Assembly: GCA_020426085.1 (NCBI GenBank)
Contig: JAGQQP010000287.1
Location: 1 to 5,933, forward strand
Source of the DNA: Planctomycetaceae bacterium
GTDB lineage: Bacteria > Planctomycetota > Planctomycetia > Planctomycetales > Planctomycetaceae
Reading direction: 5' to 3'
Length of the DNA: 5,933 nucleotides
The notes under the pieces were generated by a model that worked only from the letters and a program-made list of their open reading frames with translations, searched no databases and was not told where the DNA came from. How positions within the stretch are numbered: position 1 is the stretch's first letter; every line of letters begins with the position of its first letter. Position numbers and translations under genes: made by a program. Shown here piece after piece: positions 1 to 5,933 of the stretch.

Positions 1-935
1 GCATAAAATGCCTGCAGATTCTGTTTCTGCTGCGCATCGTCGGAAAACTCCTCCGTAATTTCCACGACGCGTCCCTCCCAGCCTCCCTGGCGGCTGTTAT
101 GGGGCAGCTGCAACTGCACCAGAAATTTCCCCTGTCTGGCTGCCGCTGCTACCGTCGTCGGCCCTGCATAAGCAGGCGCGATACTCTGGTGGGTCCCGCC
201 TCCCAGGATCACATCCGCTTCCGGCAACTCCGTCGCAAAATCGCGCAATTCTTTTTCGGGCAGGTAGGCCAGCACAATCAACCAGTCATACTGATCTGCC
301 CGTTGATCGACTATCGACAGGACTGCGTCGCGAGGAGAACTGATCTGCAAGCCGGAAACAGCATACTGTGGAGAAATCACACCCACGATCAGCAGGCGCT
401 TTCCATTTACTTCGACCGTGCGCTGTGTCTCCGTAATGAACTCTCCCTTGTCGTTGCGAATGTTGGCTGAGACAAAGGGGATCTTGATTTTCTGCTGCAG
501 TTCCTGCAGGTAAGCGGCTCCCAGTTTGATCTCCGAGCCGCCCAGGTTATGAGCGACAATGCCCATCTGAAGTTCCCCCTGCAGGATCGCTTCAAATTTG
601 ACGCGGTCATAGGGGGATATGCCACCAGCGGCTCCTCCCGTATCGACCAGAACCACATTCGCGTTCTGCTGCTCCGCTGCCACGTAGGTCCCGCGACGCA
701 ACAGCCCTCCCGATTGATTCGACGTACAGCCACAGGGCACGATCCAGCCTGCCGTATCGCTGCTGGCGATCAGGGTCATCGGTCGCGCAGTGGCCACCTC
801 CGCCGGGAGCGACTGTGGGGGTTGTTGATCCTGCTTCAACCCCTTGACGACCGCAACGCCCACGAAGGAAATCACACACAGCCCGACGACAGTCGAGAGC
901 AGGATTCTGTTACGTGGCGTTGGTGAATCAAACAT
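1..935 (-). CDS. Membrane-anchored 5'-nucleotidase/metallophosphoesterase-like protein, 3' end outside window
   Basis: The frame is open from ATG at 935 to the window edge (311 codons, no stop), so the C-terminus is missing. An in-frame TGA at 957-959 lies just upstream and this is the only ATG between, which fixes the start; no good Shine-Dalgarno is visible. Residues 10-31 form a hydrophobic helix, so the protein is exported and probably anchored by its N-terminus. Residues 53-295 follow the layout of the UshA/SoxB-type 5'-nucleotidase N-domain: a first strand ending in Asp60, VDTGG at 97-101, the ANI strand at 158-160, and ADVILGGGTHQ at 240-250. The metal ligands are degenerate: Asp-x-His is DTA, Asn-His-Glu is replaced by Gly-Ser-Glu (133-135), the His of the LxH strand is Tyr224, and GHxH is GTHQ. 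A PCGC motif (67-70) followed by SNQSGGL-RR resembles a planctomycete family that, as I recall, is sometimes fused to multihaem cytochrome c domains; no CxxCH occurs in the visible part. Catalysis is doubtful; a binding or redox role is possible. Confidence 0.75.
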   Translation of the reverse strand, partial: MFDSPTPRNRILLSTVVGLCVISFVGVAVVKGLKQDQQPPQSLPAEVATARPMTLIASSDTAGWIVPCGCTSNQSGGLLRRGTYVAAEQQNANVVLVDTGGAAGGISPYDRVKFEAILQGELQMGIVAHNLGGSEIKLGAAYLQELQQKIKIPFVSANIRNDKGEFITETQRTVEVNGKRLLIVGVISPQYAVSGLQISSPRDAVLSIVDQRADQYDWLIVLAYLPEKELRDFATELPEADVILGGGTHQSIAPAYAGPTTVAAAARQGKFLVQLQLPHNSRQGGWEGRVVEITEEFSDDAQQKQNLQAFY

Positions 936-994
936 TACAGCAGCTTTGGCCTGTATTCATAATAAAGAGGCGTGGAAAACGTTTTCCGGTAGAA
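936..994 (-). promoter_or_regulatory. Spacer with LacI-like palindrome and possible promoter
   Basis: This 59-bp gap separates the DUF4159 stop from the phosphoesterase-like start. It holds a perfect 14-bp palindrome, GGAAAACGTTTTCC, at 974-987, with the central CG and A/T-rich arms typical of LacI-family operators. It matches the core of the CcpA-type consensus except at the outermost bases. On the minus strand a TATTAT at 964-959 could be a -10 box; no good -35 is present, and the palindrome covers where it would sit. That layout would suit a repressor or an activator-dependent promoter. As RNA the palindrome could only form a five-pair stem with an ACGT loop, not followed by a clean U-run, so a terminator is less likely. 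The regulatory role is inferred. Confidence 0.4.
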
Positions 995-1747
995 CTAATA
1001 AATTAATGAGTAGGCAAGAATATTCGCATTGATCTGCACGCAGTTCTTGATTTCATTACCGCCACAACAGCAGCAGCCCTGTGTATGTGCGGTATCGTTC
1101 AAGCCGTCCTGGGAATAAATCACTCCCAGGCGTCCCTCGTACGATACTCCATTGAGCGGACGCGGCTTCCCGTGTTTGGCCACCAGTTCCTTGATCTCGA
1201 AGACTGTATTAAACACAGGATGATTCATGGCGATCTGGCTCAATGGATTTTTGGGAAACACAGTGGCCATCTCTTTGCGGAACGAGCGATCCCACTCTGC
1301 CGAGGAACAACCCGCTGAAGCCAGCAGCAGCCCCCCGCGTTCCACATAGGTTCGCAGGTTTTTCCGCTCCGCATCGGTCAGTTGGAAGTCTCCCTCTCCC
1401 GTCATAATCACCATCGGAAAATTGAACAGTTCGTCGGAACTGAGTTTGACCGCGTGGAAACGGCGGCTGGTGGAGATTGCCGATTGTTTTTCCACCTCAA
1501 CCAGAAAGTGATCTGAAAAACACTGGCTGCTTTTCACACCGGCATAAACCAGGTTAGCCACCTGTACAATGCTTTCTGATTCCCGCCCGACCTGTTTGGG
1601 GTCAGGCACCCGCTGTTGTGTTTTATCCGGGGTTGACTCATCCTGAGCGATGCCATGCATCCCCCATGCAGCCAGTACCCCGAGTAACACGGTTAATTGA
1701 AACCATTTCTGTTTCGATTTACCAAGTATTATTTTTGTGGTCACCAT
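995..1747 (-). CDS. Secreted DUF4159 domain protein
   Basis: This is a 250-residue protein. The ATG at 1747 is preferred over an in-frame ATG at 1780 because AAGGAGA lies nine bases upstream of it and the signal peptide then begins directly: a Lys-rich n-region, a hydrophobic stretch at about 17-33 (LTVLLGVLAAWG) and probable cleavage near GIA-Q at 34-35. The mature part matches DUF4159: the strand FPMVIMTGEGDFQLTDAER (110-128), LRTYVERGGLLLASAGCSS (131-149), then WDRSFRKEM and VFP, and HPVF at 176-179. The family is thought to adopt a glutamine-amidotransferase/ThuA-like fold, and no enzymatic activity is established. Near the C-terminus four consecutive cysteines (225-228) precede GGNEI, with Cys236 close by and Cys76 and Cys147 elsewhere. 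The gene follows the DUF4175-like gene after 66 bp, which suggests cotranscription. It likely acts outside the cytoplasmic membrane with its neighbours; that role is inferred. Confidence 0.85.
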   Translation of the reverse strand: MVTTKIILGKSKQKWFQLTVLLGVLAAWGMHGIAQDESTPDKTQQRVPDPKQVGRESESIVQVANLVYAGVKSSQCFSDHFLVEVEKQSAISTSRRFHAVKLSSDELFNFPMVIMTGEGDFQLTDAERKNLRTYVERGGLLLASAGCSSAEWDRSFRKEMATVFPKNPLSQIAMNHPVFNTVFEIKELVAKHGKPRPLNGVSYEGRLGVIYSQDGLNDTAHTQGCCCCGGNEIKNCVQINANILAYSLIY

Positions 1748-1755
1748 TGTCTGTT

Positions 1756-1762
1756 TCTCCTT
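1756..1762 (-). promoter_or_regulatory. Shine-Dalgarno deciding the DUF4159 start
   Basis: The minus strand reads AAGGAGA here, with nine bases between AGGAG and the ATG at 1747. The alternative in-frame ATG at 1780 has no comparable site upstream and would place this motif inside the coding region. The shorter form also gives a normal signal peptide. Confidence 0.75.
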
Positions 1763-1813
1763 ATTCTCAGTGAAAACCATCAGGGTACAAACTGAGTACC
1801 AGGTAATCTCGAT

Positions 1814-4702
1814 TTATTCGTCTCCGACTTCGTCAGCGATCCGCTGAAAATAGCGCCCCACTTTGCGTCGGTATTTCAGTGGGACAGCGGCTTCCCCTGC
1901 CCCGGACGCCTGAAAGGCACCGTTGGCATTGAAAGACGAACGCTCTTCCTGCTCGGCAAACGTCTGGCCTCCGGCACGCCCTGCCGCCTCGCTTGCCTGG
2001 TCGCTGGATGCTCCTTCATGCGCAGCAGTCTGGTCCATAAAGGGATTTTCGCCGTAGAGGCCAACATTCTGCATCGTGCTGCGACGGGAACTGAAGCCCC
2101 CACCAGCACCAGAGCCCATTCCGTTCCCCATTCCACGACCGGGGTGAAAACCGGCTTCTTTCAATAGCTGACTGATGGTCTGCCCCATACATTCGCCGAG
2201 TGAAGGACTGAAACCGGGCAAGCCACTCTGACACGCTTTCTCCCCGGCCGCCCCCATGCCTTCGCATTTCGAGAGAAACTTCTCCAGGATGTCGGCTGCT
2301 TTCAGTGCGCCTGCGTGCCCCTGTTTGCCGTCGAACTTCGCCAGACCCTGGGCCGCTTCCGTCATCGCTTCTGAGGCGCCACTGCCTCTGACGGCAGTAA
2401 CAAACTGCTGGGCCGATTTCCGTAATTCCTCAAACTGCGGTTCCAGCGGCAGCTGTGTCACATGCTCTTCGATCTCGTTCAGTAATTGCGTCAGTTCCTC
2501 CTGGATCATGTTCTGTTCGGCTTCGAGGTCACGCATGCGGGCTTTCACGGCGGGATCATCGGTATCCGATTTCTCTTTCAGCGATTCCAGTCGATTGGCC
2601 AGATCCCGCTGACGTCTGTAAATCTCAACGAACCGGGACTGATCCTGCATCAACGGCATGACTTTTGAGAGTGTTTCCAACGGTGCCATCATCTCCTGAT
2701 CCAGTCGCTCGCGTTGTGTTTTCAGCGAGTCCAGCATCGCTTTCAGTTCCTGCATCGCCTGCTGAGGGGTGGTCTTCTTATTCTTGGTCAGCCTCTGCAA
2801 CTGTTCCGACATGGACTTCAAGGCTTCTGCCTGTTTCTTCAGCTGGGGCGACAGTTCCTGATCGAGTTGATAAGGCAATTGGGAGTCCGCCAGTTTTTTC
2901 AGTGTTTCCGCTTCCCGCGCGATCTCCTTTGTCAGCTTCTGCAGTTCTTCAAGCATTTCTTTCTGCAGAGGCGAATCGGCCGGCTGTTGTTCCATTTTTT
3001 TCTGCAGCGTCTCCATTTTCTCCGCCAGTGATTCCATCCGGCGGCGGGCCTGCTGATACTTCGACATCAGCATCTGCATCCCGTTGCGACTGCGTTCCAT
3101 GCTTTCAAATTCTTCCTGCGAGATAATCCGGATCACCGCGATCGAACTTTCCGATCCTTTCCCGATAATGCGTTCCGGATTCGCCGGGTCCTGAACTCCC
3201 GTGTTCGGGTCATTGTCCTCAACGCGGGCGAATACCCGAATTTCATCTCCCGCTGCAAGACCGTATTCCGCCAGTGGCAACATGACGACTTCATGTGCGT
3301 GCAGGGGAGACGGCTCTGAAAACGGAATCTCCAGGGGCAGGAAACGCGAGTTATTCAGATTGCGGAACAGTTGCAGCCGCGAGAGCCCGAAATCATCCTC
3401 GGCAGAAATCACCACAGGAATGCGGGCAGTCGGAGTCGCCAGGGAAAGCGCCTTAGGCTGCAGCAGGCGGACAAAGGGACGCTCGTCGACCAGCACCGTG
3501 ACGGGTGCCGTAACCGTATCCTTCGATTCCTGTCCTGCAACATCTACAACCGACATGACAATCTGCCCCGGCTTTTGGATCGTGAATGTCCCCGTGACGG
3601 CTTCGCCTTCGGTCTCCAGCGGATCCAGGGCGAACTCCTGTTGCTCCCCTTTCGACAGATATTTCAGCTTTCCGCCGGACAGGGGGCGATTGCTGGACAG
3701 GGTCACTTGCACCTGCGTCCCAGGCAGACCGGAGAGCCCGTCTCGAGGCAAGGGGCCTTCGTAATCGGGCAGCCCGGTATACCGGGGCGCGATCACCCGA
3801 AACTGGACTTCTGTAATATTCGGTACGGTGATCACCTCGATCTGAAAACGACGGCTGCGCGCATCTCGCGTACGGACGTAATACGTCAGCGGATTCTGAA
3901 TATCAGAAATCGTGGCACGCCAGCGGTTACCACTTTCGGCAAACATCGGCAGTACATCCAGGGGTTCGATGTCCGACTGTTCCTGGTAGGTCACCTGCGG
4001 ATTGTAGGGTTCGAGTACCAGTTCCAGTTCTTCAGCGGGAGCCCCCTGTAGTGTGACGTGGATATCAATGCCTTCCCCAAAAACCACCCGGGCTCCTTCC
4101 GGTTCCACCTGAAAGCGGATGTGTGAATAGGGAGGATGGTCGCCGGCCGGATTCACAAACCGGTTCCACTCGGTCGCCGCCAGTTTTGGTAACAGGATCG
4201 CAAACAGGACCGGAACAGCCAGCACTCCGGCAAACATCAGAAACGAACGTTTCATCGGATCGGTAGGAACAGCCTGGGAGCGATCGACGTTTGAGGCCAG
4301 ATCCGCAGCACGGCTGACGGCAATCTCGGCCAGGGCCTTCGTTAAATCCGGGTTCCTCGAACCGGAATAAGCCCCCTGCATCAGCGAAAGTTCGAGTCCC
4401 GAACAGATTTGCCCTTTTGAATCGGCGACATTGTCCAGCCGTGCGGCAATGAGTCGCGCCTGATTCTGTAGCGTGGCTTTGAATAACATCACCAGGATCA
4501 GCACAACGAAAGCCACCAGGGCCAGAACCAGGGTCGCTATTCGCAGGGCGGGCGTGAATTCAAACAGCAGATCCATCCAGATGCCCAGCAGCAGGCACAC
4601 CAGTCCCAGAGCCAGCCCCCAGCCGAGGGCCGCTCCCCCTTCGATCCAGAGCTTACGGCGTCGCAGCTTTAAAAGAACATCGCTTAACAACCGATGGGCC
4701 AT
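1814..4702 (-). CDS. DUF4175-like membrane protein with long coiled coil
   Basis: The protein has 962 residues from the ATG at 4702, chosen because AGGA lies seven bases upstream and MAHRLL-KLRRRK gives a normal positively charged cytoplasmic N-terminus; an in-frame ATG at 4747 would add 15 residues. Hydrophobic helices lie at about 23-44, 52-74 and 153-173. The N-terminal charge predicts that everything after helix 3 is extracytoplasmic. Residues 178-525 are beta-rich and carry marks of the DUF4175/TIGR02302-like family: RFVNPAGDHPPY (181-192), VEPEGARVVFGEG (199-211), APRYTG (305-310) and SAEDDFGL (433-440). Residues 530-770 are a Gln/Glu/Lys-rich coiled coil. Residues 855-870 are a Gly/Met-rich linker, and the tail ends in VPLKYRRKVGRYFQRI (940-955). 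Such proteins neighbour MoxR, DUF58 and BatA-type genes, and a structural or scaffold role in the envelope is likely. No catalytic motif is seen. The family match is remote, and the function is unknown. Confidence 0.8.
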   Translation of the reverse strand: MAHRLLSDVLLKLRRRKLWIEGGAALGWGLALGLVCLLLGIWMDLLFEFTPALRIATLVLALVAFVVLILVMLFKATLQNQARLIAARLDNVADSKGQICSGLELSLMQGAYSGSRNPDLTKALAEIAVSRAADLASNVDRSQAVPTDPMKRSFLMFAGVLAVPVLFAILLPKLAATEWNRFVNPAGDHPPYSHIRFQVEPEGARVVFGEGIDIHVTLQGAPAEELELVLEPYNPQVTYQEQSDIEPLDVLPMFAESGNRWRATISDIQNPLTYYVRTRDARSRRFQIEVITVPNITEVQFRVIAPRYTGLPDYEGPLPRDGLSGLPGTQVQVTLSSNRPLSGGKLKYLSKGEQQEFALDPLETEGEAVTGTFTIQKPGQIVMSVVDVAGQESKDTVTAPVTVLVDERPFVRLLQPKALSLATPTARIPVVISAEDDFGLSRLQLFRNLNNSRFLPLEIPFSEPSPLHAHEVVMLPLAEYGLAAGDEIRVFARVEDNDPNTGVQDPANPERIIGKGSESSIAVIRIISQEEFESMERSRNGMQMLMSKYQQARRRMESLAEKMETLQKKMEQQPADSPLQKEMLEELQKLTKEIAREAETLKKLADSQLPYQLDQELSPQLKKQAEALKSMSEQLQRLTKNKKTTPQQAMQELKAMLDSLKTQRERLDQEMMAPLETLSKVMPLMQDQSRFVEIYRRQRDLANRLESLKEKSDTDDPAVKARMRDLEAEQNMIQEELTQLLNEIEEHVTQLPLEPQFEELRKSAQQFVTAVRGSGASEAMTEAAQGLAKFDGKQGHAGALKAADILEKFLSKCEGMGAAGEKACQSGLPGFSPSLGECMGQTISQLLKEAGFHPGRGMGNGMGSGAGGGFSSRRSTMQNVGLYGENPFMDQTAAHEGASSDQASEAAGRAGGQTFAEQEERSSFNANGAFQASGAGEAAVPLKYRRKVGRYFQRIADEVGDE

Positions 4703-4913
4703 CCTGATTTCCTCGTACCTGAGAAAGAGTAAAACTGCAGGTTCCAACCGGAATATCCGGAATACTGCCTGACGGTGATACGTAGAAGTTCTTTAATGAT
4801 CGGGAAACAATCGGCGGCGCTTCGTAACCGCCATTGTAGAACATTTACAAGCGATCTACAAATTGGGCACATTCGTCTGCCCCCTGCTGACATTGCTGCT
4901 GAGGGTAGAATTT
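4703..4913 (-). other. 211-bp intergenic spacer within the gene cluster
   Basis: This is the longest gap between the recognised genes. It contains a promoter candidate inside a 28-bp dyad (4834-4861), a weak GGGCA/TGCCC hairpin (4865-4882) and a nearly twofold tandem of ccggaatat (4748-4763). It is also spanned by an open 77-codon frame beginning at 4917, described under findings. If the promoter is real, the DUF4175-like mRNA has a leader of roughly 125 bases. No strong terminator is visible, so read-through from the gene upstream remains possible. Confidence 0.6.
4833..4861 (-). promoter_or_regulatory. Candidate sigma70-type promoter overlapped by a dyad
   Basis: On the minus strand TTGTAG (4861-4856) and TACAAT (4838-4833) stand 17 bases apart, the standard spacing. 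The -10 matches five of six consensus bases and the -35 three of six. A perfect inverted repeat of seven-base arms, TTGTAGA at 4834-4840 and TCTACAA at 4855-4861 (plus-strand reading), overlaps both boxes. The arm centres are 21 bp apart, about two helical turns. A further TACAA at 4846-4850 sits 11 bp from the one at 4857. The layout suggests a repressor-controlled promoter for the DUF4175-like and DUF4159 genes. The promoter call is by eye only. Confidence 0.4.
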
Positions 4914-5933
4914 TCATACCAGCCCTCCTGACCGTCTCAGTCCCCAGGCCGTCCCCCAGACCAAAACCACCAACAATAACACCCACCAGCGATCCCAGGC
5001 GGAAAACCGCACGGTCCGCAGGGGGAGCGCTGCGGACAGGTGTTCCTGGAATTCCTGAGCGAACTGTTCCGGCTGGGGATTCTCGATTACAGTCCCCCCA
5101 CTTTCGCTGGCGATGCGCGACATGATATCCGGTCGGGCTGCCACCTCGATTTTTTCCAGGAACTGCGGACGCACATCAAAGGCGATTCCCGCCGATTCCT
5201 GATCGTTCTTGCCGGATTTATCTTTAATAAAAGACCTGTAGCTCCCCTCAGGCAAGGGACCATACAAAACCTGGTAAACGCCGGGTTCATCTCCCAGGGG
5301 GACCGGCGTGACGGTATTGAGTGTCTTGCCCGAGGAATCGGTCAGTTCCACCTTCGGGACGGCATCCCCGCTGGCATCTTCGCGCATCAGTAACAGGGCA
5401 GAGACCGGCTCATCGGTGGCATACCTGACTTTTTCCGATCGCAACATCATGTCCTGCCCGGGCACCAGCCCCACACTCGAGACGAGCCAACGCAAGAGGC
5501 TCTGCCAGAGCGAACCGTATATTTCATCCAGCTGCTGAAACTGCGGCGCCAGAAACGCCCAGCGCCACATTCCCGATCCTTCGATCGTTACGACGCGACC
5601 TGTGCCGTAAGACTGGTACATGACCACCGGATCACTCTCTGCGGAACTCTGCGAACGGGCCAGCACTACGGCCAGCGGTTTCAGACGTTCCGGTTTGGCG
5701 TGCGTGGTCAGTGAAGGCAACTGGTCGAGCTGGCCCTGGTCTCTGTCGGCGGAGGGGACCAGCCAGTTCAGGTTGGCTCCCCGGTCGGTCAGGTTCATCC
5801 GGAAGCGGGATTCCCGGGTCGGCGCCCAGCGCACCGGCATCATCTGGGCCAGTTCCTGGCTGATGCTGGCTACGGGGGAACCGCGGTAACAGACTAAAGA
5901 TCCGCCATCGCGCGATACCCAGTTCTTCAGTCG
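4914..5933 (-). CDS. BatA/glutamine-amidotransferase-like membrane protein, 5' end outside window
   Basis: The frame is open from the window edge to TGA at 4914-4916, giving the last 339 residues; the start lies outside, so the Met pair at fragment positions 31-32 is internal. The fragment opens with LKNWVSRDGGSLVCYRG, like the late strand of a class I glutamine-amidotransferase-like domain (an LxxYVxxGG pattern). It continues with YGTGRVVTIEGSGMWRW (109-125) and SLWQSLLRWLVSS (141-153), a signature of large planctomycete VWA/BatA-associated membrane proteins. Residues 155-255 look like an Ig-like beta domain. The segment RPDIMSRIASESGGTVIENP (267-286) resembles the 'TGG' end common in BatA-type proteins. 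A single membrane helix at about 314-330 is followed by GLRRSGGLV, a usual ending for this group. The bulk should lie outside the cytoplasmic membrane. No catalytic Cys-His pair can be judged from this part. It is the upstream partner of the DUF4175-like gene. Confidence 0.75.
   Translation of the reverse strand, partial: RLKNWVSRDGGSLVCYRGSPVASISQELAQMMPVRWAPTRESRFRMNLTDRGANLNWLVPSADRDQGQLDQLPSLTTHAKPERLKPLAVVLARSQSSAESDPVVMYQSYGTGRVVTIEGSGMWRWAFLAPQFQQLDEIYGSLWQSLLRWLVSSVGLVPGQDMMLRSEKVRYATDEPVSALLLMREDASGDAVPKVELTDSSGKTLNTVTPVPLGDEPGVYQVLYGPLPEGSYRSFIKDKSGKNDQESAGIAFDVRPQFLEKIEVAARPDIMSRIASESGGTVIENPQPEQFAQEFQEHLSAALPLRTVRFSAWDRWWVLLLVVLVWGTAWGLRRSGGLV

Noticed and set aside
549..926. 125-codon plus-strand frame opposite the phosphoesterase-like gene
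   Set aside because: It lies wholly antisense to a gene with recognisable family motifs and its product resembles nothing known.
2080..2160. Gly/Met-rich segment as a frameshifted or inserted sequence
   Set aside because: The frame continues without interruption into a plausible C-terminal helix, so this reads as a natural flexible linker.
2256..3126. Several overlapping plus-strand frames opposite the coiled-coil coding region
   Set aside because: Their products are low-complexity Ser/Leu/Phe/Arg-rich antisense translations of Gln/Glu/Lys-rich codons, without domains or ribosome binding sites; the minus-strand frame is clearly the coding one.
4748..4763. Tandem ccggaatat repeat as a regulatory element
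   Set aside because: There are fewer than two full copies and no match to a known site; chance is the simpler explanation.
4653..4844. 63-codon minus-strand frame starting in the spacer
   Set aside because: It begins at the -10 candidate, has no ribosome binding site and ends inside the DUF4175-like gene; the product shows no domain or signal peptide.
4865..4882. GGGCA/TGCCC hairpin downstream of the amidotransferase-like gene as a terminator
   Set aside because: The stem has only five pairs with an eight-base loop and is followed by AATTTG rather than a U-run.

Overview
The window is about 5.9 kb of moderately GC-rich bacterial DNA with every supportable gene on the minus strand, so transcription runs from high to low coordinates. 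The protein set points to the Planctomycetota, perhaps a Gimesia/Rubinisphaera-type genome: a large membrane protein with a coiled-coil domain, a short secreted DUF4159 protein, a BatA-like membrane protein with a glutamine-amidotransferase-like region, and a membrane-anchored 5'-nucleotidase-like protein carrying a Pro-Cys-Gly-Cys / SNQSGG signature. This assignment rests on recall of families and gene order; no 16S or other marker lies here.

Layout, in the direction of transcription. (1) 5933-4914: 3' portion of a membrane protein of the glutamine-amidotransferase-like/BatA type, its start beyond the window edge. (2) 4913-4703: a 211-bp spacer with a good promoter candidate lying inside a 28-bp perfect dyad, plus an open 77-codon frame that overlaps the previous stop codon and has a strong ribosome binding site. 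(3) 4702-1814: a 962-residue DUF4175-like protein with three N-terminal membrane helices, a beta-rich middle, a long coiled coil and a Gly-rich tail. (4) 1747-995: a secreted DUF4159 protein of 250 residues, its start fixed by a strong Shine-Dalgarno. (5) 994-936: a 59-bp spacer with a perfect 14-bp palindrome resembling a LacI-family operator. (6) 935-1: the N-terminal 311 residues of a 5'-nucleotidase/metallophosphoesterase-like protein whose metal ligands look largely lost; its 3' end is outside the window.

Genes 1, 3 and 4 look like the downstream half of a MoxR-DUF58-Bat type cluster, a widespread cell-envelope module of poorly understood function. In alphaproteobacteria, BatA and DUF4159 occur fused in one protein next to a DUF4175 protein; here the parts are separate neighbouring genes. 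The MoxR ATPase and DUF58 genes would be expected beyond the 5933 end, but they are not seen. The phosphoesterase-like gene probably starts its own transcription unit. No RNA genes, mobile elements or CRISPR arrays were seen, and no plus-strand gene is convincing.
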